Below, one piece after another: positions 20,735 to 29,675 of a DNA stretch of 64,000 nt. Below the pieces are notes generated by a model. The model did not search any database. It was not told the DNA's origin and saw only the letters and a program-made list of their open reading frames with translations. Source of the stretch: Choricystis sp. odSpoLacu1 (taxonomy: Eukaryota; Chlorophyta; Trebouxiophyceae); contig OY253652.1 of NCBI GenBank assembly GCA_958009055.1, positions 186,001 through 250,000 on the forward strand, read 5' to 3'. A program made the translations under genes and the position numbers. How positions within the stretch are numbered: the first letter of the stretch is position 1; each line of letters opens with the position of its first letter.

Positions 20735-22604
20735 TCATGCACCACGCCCGCGCGCCCTCTCCGCGCTCGGCGGCCACCCAAACCGCGCGCACAGCGCCAG
20801 CACCGCGCCATGCGTCCACCCAAAACCCGTCTGCACGTCATACTCACCGCCTCCGCCCGCGGTGCCGTCCTCGGTGTCTGATCTATACTTCTCTCGCGCC
20901 ACCCCGTCCCTCGCGATCCCCGCGGCCGCGTTGGCCACAAACCCGGCCACGATGCGCTCCGCCAGGGCGTCGCCGGCCGGGCAGGCGGCCGCCACACACC
21001 CCTCCGCCAGCAGGGCTTGGAGTGGAGGCCACGCGTTGCGGCCGTCCCACTGTTCTGGCGAGCGAAGGCAGCTCGTGGTGGCCACACCACTAACCCCGAC
21101 AAGTCCTGATGCCGCCAGCCCCTCCACCGCGGCAGACGCGTGCAGCGAGGGCGCCACCCCGGGCGGCGTCCACAGGGGGGCCCAGTTTGCGGCGGTGACC
21201 GCGCGCGAGCGTGCCGCGCCGCGCCACGCGCCGTCGTCACCGCACACCGCCCCCGCCAGCGTGACGTCTCGCCAGGACTGGGCGGATGGATCCCACATCA
21301 GCGCATCGATGGAAGCGCGCCGGGCGGCCGCTGCGGCGGCGAAGCGGGCGGCGTATTCCGCACGCCCCGCTTTTTTAGCCAGCGTCGACAGCGCCGCCTC
21401 CGCCCTCGCCAGGAACGCGTTCAGGTCCACAGGCACCACGTTGTGCGTGAGAGCGGAGCGGATGAGGGTGGATGAGAGCGGCGTTGTCGAATCATCATCC
21501 GGCGTTGCGTCGCGCGGCGCCGCCTCTCCTGCCACCCCGCCCGCCAGCCACCGGCTGGAGAAGTCCCACCCGCTCTCGCAAGCGGACGCAATGCCGTTGA
21601 GGGCGGCTTCACGTGCAGATACAAGCAGGGAGGCAGCCACGGCGGCATCCTCTCGCCACGCTTCGGGGCGGGGGGTTGAGGAGGCAGCACAATAGCGAGC
21701 CAGCGAGTGGCGCCCGCCTCCCCCATCCACCAGGATGATGGAACGAGGGGGGGACGTCCACAGCCTGTAGTCGGCTTCCGCGGCGGCCAGCAGGGTGGGG
21801 AGCAGGTGGGGCGGTGGAGGCGTGTCATCGCCACCACCACCACCACCGCCGCCCGCCGCCAGCACTGCCACCGCGATGTCGGCCATCAACGGCGGTTGCG
21901 ACCGGTGCAGGTAGTAGGTGCGCGCCCCGTTGGGAACGTGGCCGACAGTGGACGCGAGTGAGGCGAGTGTCGACGCGACACCGACTGCAGTCTCCCCCAT
22001 CCCGCTCGCCGCCAGCCCGGCCGCCGTCCAGTAGCCGTCCCAGTAGTACGACTCCCGGAAGCGGGAGCCGGGGACGACGGTCCAGCCCGGGGTGGGGAGG
22101 AGGGAGGAGGGCGGGCGCGCGCCGGTGCCGCGCGCGCGGCGGCAGAGGAGTGGCCACAGCCCGTAGAGTGTGATCGCCGCGTCCCGAATTGGGCCGGCAG
22201 GGACGGCAGGCAGGAAAGATGCATCTGAAGCGCCGTTCGGGCGCCAGTCGGGGGGGGCGCCCGCCTCCAGCTCGGTGCCTGGGGGGCCGAAATGGGACGC
22301 CACAAACGCAGCCAGAGCAGCACGGTCGGGCGTGCCGTCCGGGGCCTGGGGCAGGGCGTCAAAGGCGGCGAGCGCGGCGTCCGGCGTGGTGAGGAGGGGC
22401 ATGTCGCTGCGTGGGTGGTGGGGTGGCGTGGTGGTCGGGGAGGGGGCGGTGGTTTCGATGACACTGTTCCCACCTCTTCTCACTCCCTTCCCTTCCCACT
22501 ACTCACACAAACTCTTTGCAATCCTCAAACAGGCGGGCCGCCTGCACCGCCTCCAGGATGGGGCCGCCACACCACAGGTCGGGCGGCGCATTAGGGGTCG
22601 GCAT
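20735..22604 (-). CDS. TRE1: Trehalase (GH37)
   Basis: Hydrolyses alpha,alpha-trehalose to two glucose. Exon 1 22507-22604 and exon 2 20735-22406, 589 residues, intron with GTGAGTAG donor and CACGCAG acceptor. The join restores the family string LFEDCKEFVDMP. Signature 1 is PGSRFRESYYWDGYW, signature 2 QWDGRNAWPPLQALL, and the C-terminal EKYRSDTEDGTAGGGGEYDVQ/GFGWTHG holds the conserved glutamate region. Other conserved pieces are HVPNGARTYYLHRSQPP and NVVPVDLNAFL. No signal peptide is seen, suggesting a cytosolic enzyme. It converges with FBPase (194-bp gap). A GTGAGTAT inside the last region looks like a donor, but splicing there would remove conserved sequence. Stop TGA. Confidence 0.93.
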
Positions 22605-22771
22605 GTGTGTGCCGTGGGCGCTGGCTGCCTCCCCCCCTGCAGGCCTGGGCGCACGCACGCGGTGTGGACGCACGCCACTGCGTTAGCGCCGTGGCGTGGA
22701 GACAACGGGGAGAAGAGTGGTTTGTGTGCGCAAAGAAAAGCTAACCTGGTTTTTTTAACACTCTCTTTCTT

Positions 22772-23335
22772 TCACCCCTCCCCCACCCCCTTCAACCGCC
22801 ACAGCAACGCCTTGGCGTCGGCCCGTCCCTCCTCACTCATATCCTTGGGGAGATGCAGCGCTGCCTCTGCCGCCCCCGCCACCCTCAGGGCGGCCGCCCC
22901 GGGCGCGTGCGCCGCGAGCGCGGCCGCCGCGGCCAGTGCGCCCGCCAGTGTGTCGCTGTCGGCATCGTTGTCGGTCAACAAACCCACCAGTGCGTCCGCA
23001 GCTCCCGCCTCCACCAAAGCGTCAGCGCCGGCGGGCGACGCGGCCGCGGCCGCGACGCGTGCCGCCCCCGCGACGCGCAGGCGCGGCGTGCGCGCGCGCA
23101 GCAGCGCCACCGCGTGCGGCCCCCTCGTTTCAGCCGCAAAATTGGGCAGCACGACCGCCCCTGTCGCAGCCAGGGTGGCCACCAGCAGGATGCGCAGGGG
23201 GCGGTGCAGGGGGGACGGGGCGTCGGGAGGGAGGGGTGGCGTGGTGGACAGGGGGCGGCGGGGCCAGGTGCGCGCTTGCCACGTGCGTGGCGAGGAGTGT
23301 CGTCGTGTTATGAAGGCGGCTGCCAGGCGCAGCAT
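22772..23335 (-). CDS. Small organelle-targeted armadillo-like protein, function unknown
   Basis: I do not recognise this protein. Intronless, 187 residues from ATG 23335; an upstream in-frame ATG at 23413 adds a low-complexity Lys/Pro tail. The N-terminus (MLRLAAAFITRRHSSPRTWQ) is Arg/Ser-rich without acidic residues, as in mitochondrial presequences, followed by a likely membrane helix (ILLVATLAATGAVVLPNF). The rest has repeated Ala-rich helices with GADALVEAGAADALVGLLTD and GAAALRVAGAAEAALHLP, reminiscent of two or three armadillo repeats. It ends ADAKALLWRLKGVGEG-TGA. It lies 167 bp upstream of the trehalase start on the same strand. Confidence 0.55.
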   Translation of the reverse strand: MLRLAAAFITRRHSSPRTWQARTWPRRPLSTTPPLPPDAPSPLHRPLRILLVATLAATGAVVLPNFAAETRGPHAVALLRARTPRLRVAGAARVAAAAASPAGADALVEAGAADALVGLLTDNDADSDTLAGALAAAAALAAHAPGAAALRVAGAAEAALHLPKDMSEEGRADAKALLWRLKGVGEG

Positions 23336-23515
23336 TGGGGGCAGGCGGGGGGGGGAGGGAGTTTGTTTTTTGTTGGGATTTGTGGCGGGCGTTCTAGTCT
23401 TGTTTTTTTGCACTCCCGCCCTGCTTGATTAACCCCGCCCGCATACCAGCACCGCCACTAAACACACAAGCAAGCGTCGAAACACACACACACACCAGAA
23501 GTGTGTCATGTTTTC

Positions 23516-25334
23516 TCAACGCCTCTCCTCCCCCCCCTCGCTGTCGCTCGTCCCCCGCCCCGAACTCACGCTCTCTCCCTCCACATCCGCCGCCGCCGCC
23601 GCCGCCAGCACCGCCCTCGCCACCGCGGCCCGGGCCTCCACCCCGGGCGAGGGAGGGGGCAGGCCAGGGAAGGCGGGGCGGCCGTCTGGTTCTTTGTCGT
23701 CGTCGTCACTGTCGCCGCCGCGCCCGCCGTGCGCGGGCGCCCGCGGCGGCGACACCAAAAAGTCGGCGGCATCCAGGTCGCTGGGTGGAGGCGGTGGCGA
23801 GGATGCCGACGTGGACGGCGCGGACGGCGGAGGGGGGACCCCTGGCCGCCCCCAGTCGCTGTCGACCGCTGCGGCCGCGGCTGCACGTGCCCTCTTCTCC
23901 CGGATCAGCGTCAACGCCGTCTTGGACGACCACAGGGATGCCGTGGCGGCCGCATACTCGGCCGCCACGGGGCGGCACAGGGGGCGGCCGGCCACTCGCT
24001 CTGTGAGGGGCGCGCCGCGCGCGGCACGCTTCACACACTGCAGCACGGTTGCCACCATGGCCGCCACACTGCGATCCACCGACGTGTTGTCGACAGTCGG
24101 GATGGCAGTGCGCCCCGCCCCACGCAACAAGTGAGCCTGGATGGCGCGCACGCGGCCCAGGGCGGCGACGTAGCGGTTGCGCCCCGGGGCGACGGTCACC
24201 ATCGACCGCGCGCGCACGGCAAACCGGTCCCGATGCTTCCCCTCATTCGAGATGTGGACCACAAACGGGACGGCGCACGGGTGGGCGGCCGCCACGGCGG
24301 CCGCGTAGTCGGGGGTGACGTGGACACCCTCCACGACGAGCGCACGCGGCGGCGGCGCGGCGGCGCGCGTCGCGGCGGTGGTTGACGGTGTGCTGCTCCC
24401 GCCACCCCCATCCTCCCCCGCCCCCACGCCGCCGCACGCGGCCAGCAGGCGGTCGATGGCAGGCTGCACGAGGGCGACTTGGGCTTCATAGCCGCGCAGT
24501 GTGGTGTCGGTGGAGAGGGGGGGAGGGGCGGACGTGCCAGCACTACCACCTCCCCCTCCTCTCTCCCACGCCGCCAGCACGCCGCCCGCATCGTACGTGG
24601 AGGCAGCCAGCAGGGCCGCGTCTCGGGCTCGCCCCGGATCCATCGACGCTGCCACAGCCGACATGTGGCGCAGAGCGTCAGTGGACGCGACGACCGCCCC
24701 CCCCAACCGCGCCGCCAGCAGTGTCGCCAGCGTGGACTTGCCCGACCCCGCTGCCCCGGCCAACAGCACGACCACGGGGATGGTGCCCTCCACCAACGCG
24801 GCCGCCGCGTCAAAGTCGGAGGCGGGCAGGAGGAGTGGTTTGGCGACGCGGTGTGTTGCTGCGTCGGTTGCCGCGTCGGCGACTGCCGCCCGCAGCGCCG
24901 ACCGGGGGGCCACCGTGGCCACGGACGCCAGGGAGGGCGGAATGATGGTGGGAGGTGGACTGGTGGGGGGGTGGGCGGCGGCCAGGCGGCGGAGGGCAGC
25001 TTTGGAGAGCTGGCGGAGAGAAGGGTGCGGAGTCGTCAGAAAAATACCCTCCCTAAAATCAACCCCACCGCACCCGGACAAAACCAGGCCTCACCTTGCG
25101 CGCCAGCTTGGGCTTGACGCCGGCGGCGCCCAGGACGGACGTCAACAGGTCGACGCTGTAGCGGGTGGGAGGGCGCGGAGAGTGGTGTGTGTGCGCCTGT
25201 GCTTCTGCACCACCTCCCTCCCCACCAGTCGCACAGGACGCCAAGCGCGCACAGGCTGCGTCGACGTCATCATCGTCCACGACGTAGACGTAGTCGACGC
25301 GGGGGGGGGGAGGGGCAGAAGTGTCAGCCGACAT
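23516..25334 (-). CDS. LPA1: LPA1-type P-loop kinase (2-phosphoglycerate-kinase-like)
   Basis: Homologue of the plant low-phytic-acid LPA1 family, related to archaeal 2-phosphoglycerate kinase; in plants it is required for normal inositol-hexakisphosphate levels, though its substrate is unsettled. Exon 1 25095-25334, exon 2 23516-25009, phase 0, 577 residues. The N-terminal part has DYVYVVDDDDVDAA and YSVDLLTSVLGAAGVKPKLARK as in plant LPA1. The kinase core has the Walker A loop AGAAGSGKSTLATLL, VVASTDALRHM, ASTYDAGGVL, VVEGVHVTPDYA, HISNEGKHRDRFAVRARSM, RYVAALGRVRAIQ and PTVDNTSVDRSVAAM. The C-terminal 120 residues are Pro/Ser/Asp-rich and look disordered, as in the plant proteins. Stop TGA. 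Confidence 0.88.
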
Positions 25335-25656
25335 GTGGGGGGTCGAATGGGCAAGCGTGTTGCCCACTCTCTCTCTCCCCGCTCTCTCTCTCTGGTGGCT
25401 ACTGCAGGCAGGGATGCAGCGTCGTCTGGTGCATGGTGCGCATGGAGGAGCAAAGGTGTGGGGAAACGCACGCGCGAGAGAGGGTTTTGCAATGCCGAAA
25501 AAAAAAAAACGCTCTGCCCGTTGTTCTCTTTTCCTCCTCTCTCTTCTCACCCCCGCCACACACACGATAAGCCACAGAGGGCTAACCAAAACACCCCCCT
25601 GGGGGCTGTTTCGGTTGGGGGAGGATGACATCCTCACCCAACCACTTTTTTTGTCA
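25335..25656. other. Intergenic: LPA1 promoter side, CBS protein 3' side
   Basis: This 322-base gap separates two minus-strand genes. It contains CT-rich tracts (25364-25392) and an A-run near 25499-25509. It should hold the LPA1 promoter and the CBS gene 3' UTR. No further gene is supported. Confidence 0.5.
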
Positions 25657-27072
25657 TCATTTCGCCGCGTCCACCGCAGCGCGCAGCACATCTGTCAGCG
25701 TGACCAGGCCGAGCGGTTTGCCATTACTCCCGTCCACGATGTACAGCCGGTGCACCCGCCTGCCCACCATGCAGGCCAGAACGGAGGCAATGGTGTCGGT
25801 CGGGGACGCAGCCGCGATCGTCTGGCCGACGTCGCCGCCCAGGGTGGACCGGCGGCGGTCGGCCGCGCGCGCAAACGCGGACGCCGTGTGGGCGGGGGCG
25901 GCCTCCGGGGCGTCGTGGTTGATGCCCCAGTATTCGGTGCTGTGTTGTGGTGTGTTGTGGGGTAAGGGATGTTGATGAGACAATGAAGAAAAGCAGCAAC
26001 TCACCCCCCGGCCTCCCTTCTCTCTCCTCACTCACCCGTGCTCGAGGGCCAAAAATTCAGCCACCGGCAGCGCCAGCGAGCCAAAGTGCTCCGGCACCAC
26101 GGAACGCAGGTCGGACACCGAGAAGTTGCCAACCAGGCGGCCGTGGGCGTCGACGACGGCGACGCCGGAGATCCCCTGTTCACGCATCAGGGCGAGTGCA
26201 GCGAGCGCACTCGTTTCCGGCGTCACCGCAATCACGGCCCCACGCCCCGTCCACCCCGCCTCGGCCACGGTGCGGCCGCCCAGGGCGCCCAGCGAGGATT
26301 CGTGGGTGGACAGGAAGCGGGCGACGTCGGACTGAGACACGACGGCGGTCGGGCCCCCATCCCCCCCCGTCACCGCGGCGCGGTGGACGACGGGGGGGGT
26401 ACCGTCCCCGCCCTTGGGCGCGTGCGTGTCGCGCGGGTGCAGGAAGCCGTCGTTGACGAGCTCCAGCACGGAGACGCGGCGTGCCGCGCCGGCCGGGACA
26501 AAGGACCCGTCGCCGCCAAACACGGGCAGGTCGGCGACGCGGGTGGCCGCAAACTTGGGGCCCGCGGTTTCCAGGTCTTTCATGCGTTTGAGGAGGAGCT
26601 TGGAGGTGACGGTCTGTGGGTTTGGTGGTGGTGGTGGTGGGACAACGGGGCGCGTGGTGCCGTTTTCTTCTCCACCCACTCCCCACCCTCTCCACTCTCC
26701 CACCTCGGCCGGCAGGCTCTCCAGCAGCGACATGATGACGTCGCGCACATCCAGGAAGCCCAGGATCTCGCCCTCCTGCGTGTGTGTGGGGTGGGGTGTT
26801 TTTTTTTTTCGGGAGGCGCAGTGATGGCGCGTCGTCGCCCCATTTCGGCATGCGTTCCCCCCCCCCCCCCCCCCCCTCTCTCCCTCTCTTATACCACTCA
26901 CCCCGTCCACAACGGGCGCAGACAAGATCTTGTGGCTGGCCAGGGTGCGCAGGGCGGCCTCGACGGAGGCGTCGGGGGAGAGAGTCACAACGCCGTGCGT
27001 GGAGCGCGCGAGGTCTGCGACGGACGTCTCCACAAGCAGGGTGCGCAGCGCGGCGTCGGGTGGGGTTGTCAT
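25657..27072 (-). CDS. Four-CBS-domain protein (AMPK-gamma/SNF4-like), copy 1
   Basis: Adenosine-nucleotide-sensing type protein built of four CBS motifs (two Bateman modules). Four exons: 26902-27072, 26704-26775, 26036-26613 and 25657-25939, 367 residues. Pieces: VVTLSPDASVEAALRTLASH...APVVDG then EGEILGFLDVRDVIMSLL (CBS1), a middle module around AVVSQSDVARFLSTHE (CBS2), VIAVTPETSALAALALMREQ...VAVVDAHGRLVGNFSVSDL (CBS3) and TIAAASPTDTIASVLACMVG...LYIVDGSNGKPLGLVTLTD (CBS4). A kinase or catalytic domain is absent, and no glycogen-binding domain is fused. Whether it serves SnRK1 is inference. A paralogue lies 183 bp upstream. Stop TGA. Confidence 0.85.
26857..26876. repeat. C20 homopolymer in CBS copy 1 intron 1
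   Basis: A run of 20 C on the plus strand (G20 in the transcript) lies inside the first intron of CBS copy 1. It has no coding consequence; its length is likely unreliable. Confidence 0.85.
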
Positions 27073-27255
27073 GGTTGGCGTGTGGTGGTGTCTTTGGGGA
27101 GAGTGGGAAAACCCGGTTGCGAAGAAAAAAGAAACGAAGTGTGCTTGCAGCAATTCATCAGTCCAAAAAACCCACCACCCCGAAACCACCCCCCCGCTTC
27201 CGACCCCACCGCCTTCTCGCCCACCGCCCCCCCACGCACGACTTGACAAACACAC

Positions 27256-28700
27256 TCACGCGCCGTCCCCCGCCGCCTTCACCGCGGCCGCCAGGGCGTC
27301 GGTGAGGGTCACGACGCCCACTGGGCGCGCGTCGCCGTCGACCACGTGCAGCCGGTGCACCCGCCTCGCCACCAGCCTCGCCAACAGCGCGGAGTAGGGT
27401 TCGTCAGGCGTGGCTGTGACGACCTCCTGACCCACTCTGCCTCCGATGGATGCGCGGCGAGCGGCAGCCGCGGCCGCGGCGGCCGCGATCGGCCCGCCCG
27501 GCCCACCACCGGCCGGCGTGCCGACAGGGGTCGAGCCCTCCACCGGTGTCGCGCCACCCGACGCCGACGCTGGCACCCCCCAAAACTCGCGCCCACGGGA
27601 GCGAGCCAGAAACTCCGCGACGGGCAGGCCGAGGGCGCCCAGGTGGTCGGAGACGAGGGCCCTCAGGTCGGGGAACGCAAACGTGCCGACCATGGCGCCC
27701 GTGGCCCCATCCACCACAGCCACCCCCGCCACGCCCGCATCCCGCATGCACGCCAGGGCGCGCACCGCGGGCGCGTCCGCGGTGACGGCGACGACGCGGC
27801 CGGCCGCCCAGCCGAGGTCGGCCGCGGTGCGGCGGGCGAGGGGGCCGAGGGCGGACACGTGCGTCAACAGGTGGCGCGCGACGTCCATCTGGGCGATAAC
27901 GCAGGAGACGCCGTCGGCCTCAGCATCGGCGGAGAGGACGGCGACCCTGTGTGCCGCCGCACGGGCGCGGGGGGCGCCGCCGTCGCGGACAATGGTGGAG
28001 GGCGCGACCAGCATCACGTCAGTCAGCAACTGCCCCAGCGTCATGGTGGCCGCTTCCTCCGCCGTCACAAACGCGCCGTCCGTGCCGCACACGGACAGAG
28101 AGGCGAGCGGGATGTCGGCCAGGGCTGCACCCGCAGTCTCCAGGTTTTTGACTCTGGAAATGATTTTGGAGGCGGGACCATAATCAGCTTCTTCACTCAG
28201 CCTGGCCAAGAACGACATCAAAATGTCACGCATGTCGACAAAGCACACCATGACCCGGTTGGCCGCCCGGGCGGCAGCGACGGCAGCCGAAAACTCGGGC
28301 GTCGCGCCGGCTGGGGTGTCGCCCACCCGCACCGGGGCCGACAGAACGCGCCTGTCTGCCAACGCTTTCAGTGCAGACCCCACACTGGCGTCTGGGGCCA
28401 GCGTGAGCACGGTTTGAGGGCGGGTCAGGGTGGAGACGCGGGCAGCTAGGACGTCGGCGGGTGTTTTGGGGGCGGCGGCGTTGGAGGAGGAGCGGGAGCT
28501 GCCAGAGGAGCGACTGTGAGTGTGTAGGGGTCAATGTGTGTTGTGTGTGTGAGGGACGCGGGCGTTGTGTGGCGCAGCGGGGGGAGAGAGGGCGCCACCC
28601 CAGAACACAAATTGACGCACCCCTGCGCGCCCCAACCGGCCCCCGCCACTCACCGCCCAACGCTCAGGCGACGAAGGCTCTGACTCAACCGCCCCATCAT
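27256..28700 (-). CDS. Four-CBS-domain protein (AMPK-gamma/SNF4-like), copy 2
   Basis: Tandem paralogue of the downstream CBS gene, with the same order of motifs. Exon 1 28654-28700 (MMGRLSQSLRRLSVG) and exon 2 27256-28513, 434 residues. Shared landmarks: VLTLAPDASVGSALKALADRR, CFVDMRDILMSFLARL, SRVKNLETAGAALADIPLA, QMDVARHLLTHVSALGPLARR, VAVVDGATGAMVGTFAFPDL, LPVAEFLARSRGREFWGV and VHRLHVVDGDARPVGVVTLTD. It differs from copy 1 in a longer N-terminus and a 40-residue Gly/Ala/Pro insertion before CBS4, and it lacks three of copy 1's introns. The stop TGA is embedded in a donor-like GTGAGTGTG, but the paralogue ends at the same place. Confidence 0.85.
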
Positions 28701-28831
28701 GGTGGAGCCAGAGCCGGCCGCGGGCGAGTCTGGGGCCTCCATCGGGGCGCCAAAAAAGCAGACGAAGGAGAACGAGCGAGGGAGGAGTGAGACGACGAAA
28801 AACGCACGACCGGGACACTCTCTCTCGCTCA
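28701..28831. promoter_or_regulatory. Compact divergent promoter, CBS copy 2 / DUF962 gene
   Basis: Only 131 bases separate the two ATGs. The plus-strand side ends in a CT-rich initiator-like stretch just before the DUF962 start. Promoter status is inferred from arrangement. Confidence 0.45.
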
Positions 28832-29152
28832 ATGACTTCGCCGTCGCCGTCCTTCTGGCACGCCTACCTGCGCGACCACGCCAGTCCATGGACGCGGCGA
28901 CTTCATTACGTCGGCACGATCGCCGGCGTGACCACCGCCGCGGTCGCGGCCGCGTCGTCGTCCCCCCCACTGGCGGTCGCCGCCCTGGTGGCTGGCTACG
29001 GCCCAGCGTGGGCGGCGCATGCTCTGGTGGAGCGCAACAAGCCCGCCTCCTTTCGGGCGCCTGTGATGAGCCTGGTGTGCGACTTCAGGATGCTGGCTTG
29101 TGCGGTGTCCACGCGGCTGGGCAGAGAGTTGGCGCGCGCGGGGGTCAAGTGA
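28832..29152 (+). CDS. DUF962 / MPO1-like small membrane protein
   Basis: Intronless, 106 residues. It matches the DUF962 (YGL010w/MPO1) family, whose yeast member is an ER Fe(II)-dependent dioxygenase in alpha-oxidation of 2-hydroxy fatty acids from phytosphingosine. Visible marks are FWHAYLRDHASPWTRRLHYVGT at the N-terminus, a hydrophobic stretch, and YGPAWAAHALVERNKPASF with the conserved His. The His pair of the first motif (RDH, LHY) and the HALVERNKP element are the expected metal-ligand positions. The protein is short compared with MPO1 but typical for algal/bacterial members. Stop TGA. Confidence 0.85.
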   Translation: MTSPSPSFWHAYLRDHASPWTRRLHYVGTIAGVTTAAVAAASSSPPLAVAALVAGYGPAWAAHALVERNKPASFRAPVMSLVCDFRMLACAVSTRLGRELARAGVK

Positions 29153-29292
29153 GGTGCGCTCTGTAGCTCTGTTTGTTTTGCTCCAAGAAGTGAAGAGACC
29201 GATTGTTGATTTGCAAAGGGTTGTTGGGTGTTGGCGCCACACGCGCGCGCCCGCACACACGCCCGCACACAAAAAAAACAGACCGCGACGAA

Positions 29293-29316
29293 GCAAACCA
29301 AAGACCCTTGGTTTGC
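29293..29316. repeat. Perfect 9-bp inverted repeat, 6-base loop
   Basis: GCAAACCAA at 29293-29301 pairs exactly with TTGGTTTGC at 29308-29316 around AGACCC. It lies between two convergent genes and may mark a 3' processing region. Confidence 0.75.
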
Positions 29317-29402
29317 AGCGACACGGGGCTCTGTCCAGTACACGATTTGGCGGTGTTGGTGGTGGGCGCGGGGAGTGGGCCAAACAACCATGCTAAAAAA
29401 AG

Positions 29403-29427
29403 GGGCGGGGTGGTTGAAACCCCGCCC
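29403..29427. repeat. Perfect GC-rich 9-bp inverted repeat followed by T-runs
   Basis: GGGCGGGGT at 29403-29411 pairs exactly with ACCCCGCCC at 29419-29427 around a 7-base loop. T-rich sequence follows on the plus strand. A bacterial-style terminator function is not expected in a nucleus. Confidence 0.75.
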
Positions 29428-29675
29428 ACGCGCTTTTTGTTGTTTTTTCACCCAAACCCGGACCCCTCCCCGCGGGCAGAAAAAAGGGTAGCTTGTGTGG
29501 TAGCATTGTCGTCGATTGGTGATGTTGTTTGTGGGGCCATGAAAACCGGGATCGAACGCGGCACTGAAAAAAGAAAAAGGGAAAAGAGACTAGCACCCCC
29601 ACAAAAAAAAACGCGCGTGGCGACCGATCGCCCACAGACACCCCGCGTTTTTCTCTCTTTTTGCGCCACACACAC

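Larger units (their letters stand above)
29153..29675. other. Convergent intergenic region with two hairpins
   Basis: These 523 bases between converging stops are less GC-rich than the genes. They contain two perfect inverted repeats (29293-29316 and 29403-29427), a CA/CG-rich tract near 29245-29270 and several A or T runs. No coding region is supported. An unannotated short RNA cannot be excluded. Confidence 0.5.

Noticed and set aside
20840..20860. Splice donor GTGAGTAT near the 3' end of trehalase
   Set aside because: The sequence reads through as conserved GGGGEYDVQ followed by GFGWTHG, so it is coding.
27247..27260. Donor-like GTGAGTGTG at the stop of CBS copy 2, suggesting another exon
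   Set aside because: The paralogue ends at the same point, and the next 180 bases form the promoter of copy 1 without coding sequence.
29535..29570. tRNA-like T-loop sequence GTTCGATCC on the minus strand
   Set aside because: Flanking bases do not form a T stem, and no D arm, anticodon stem or acceptor stem is found.
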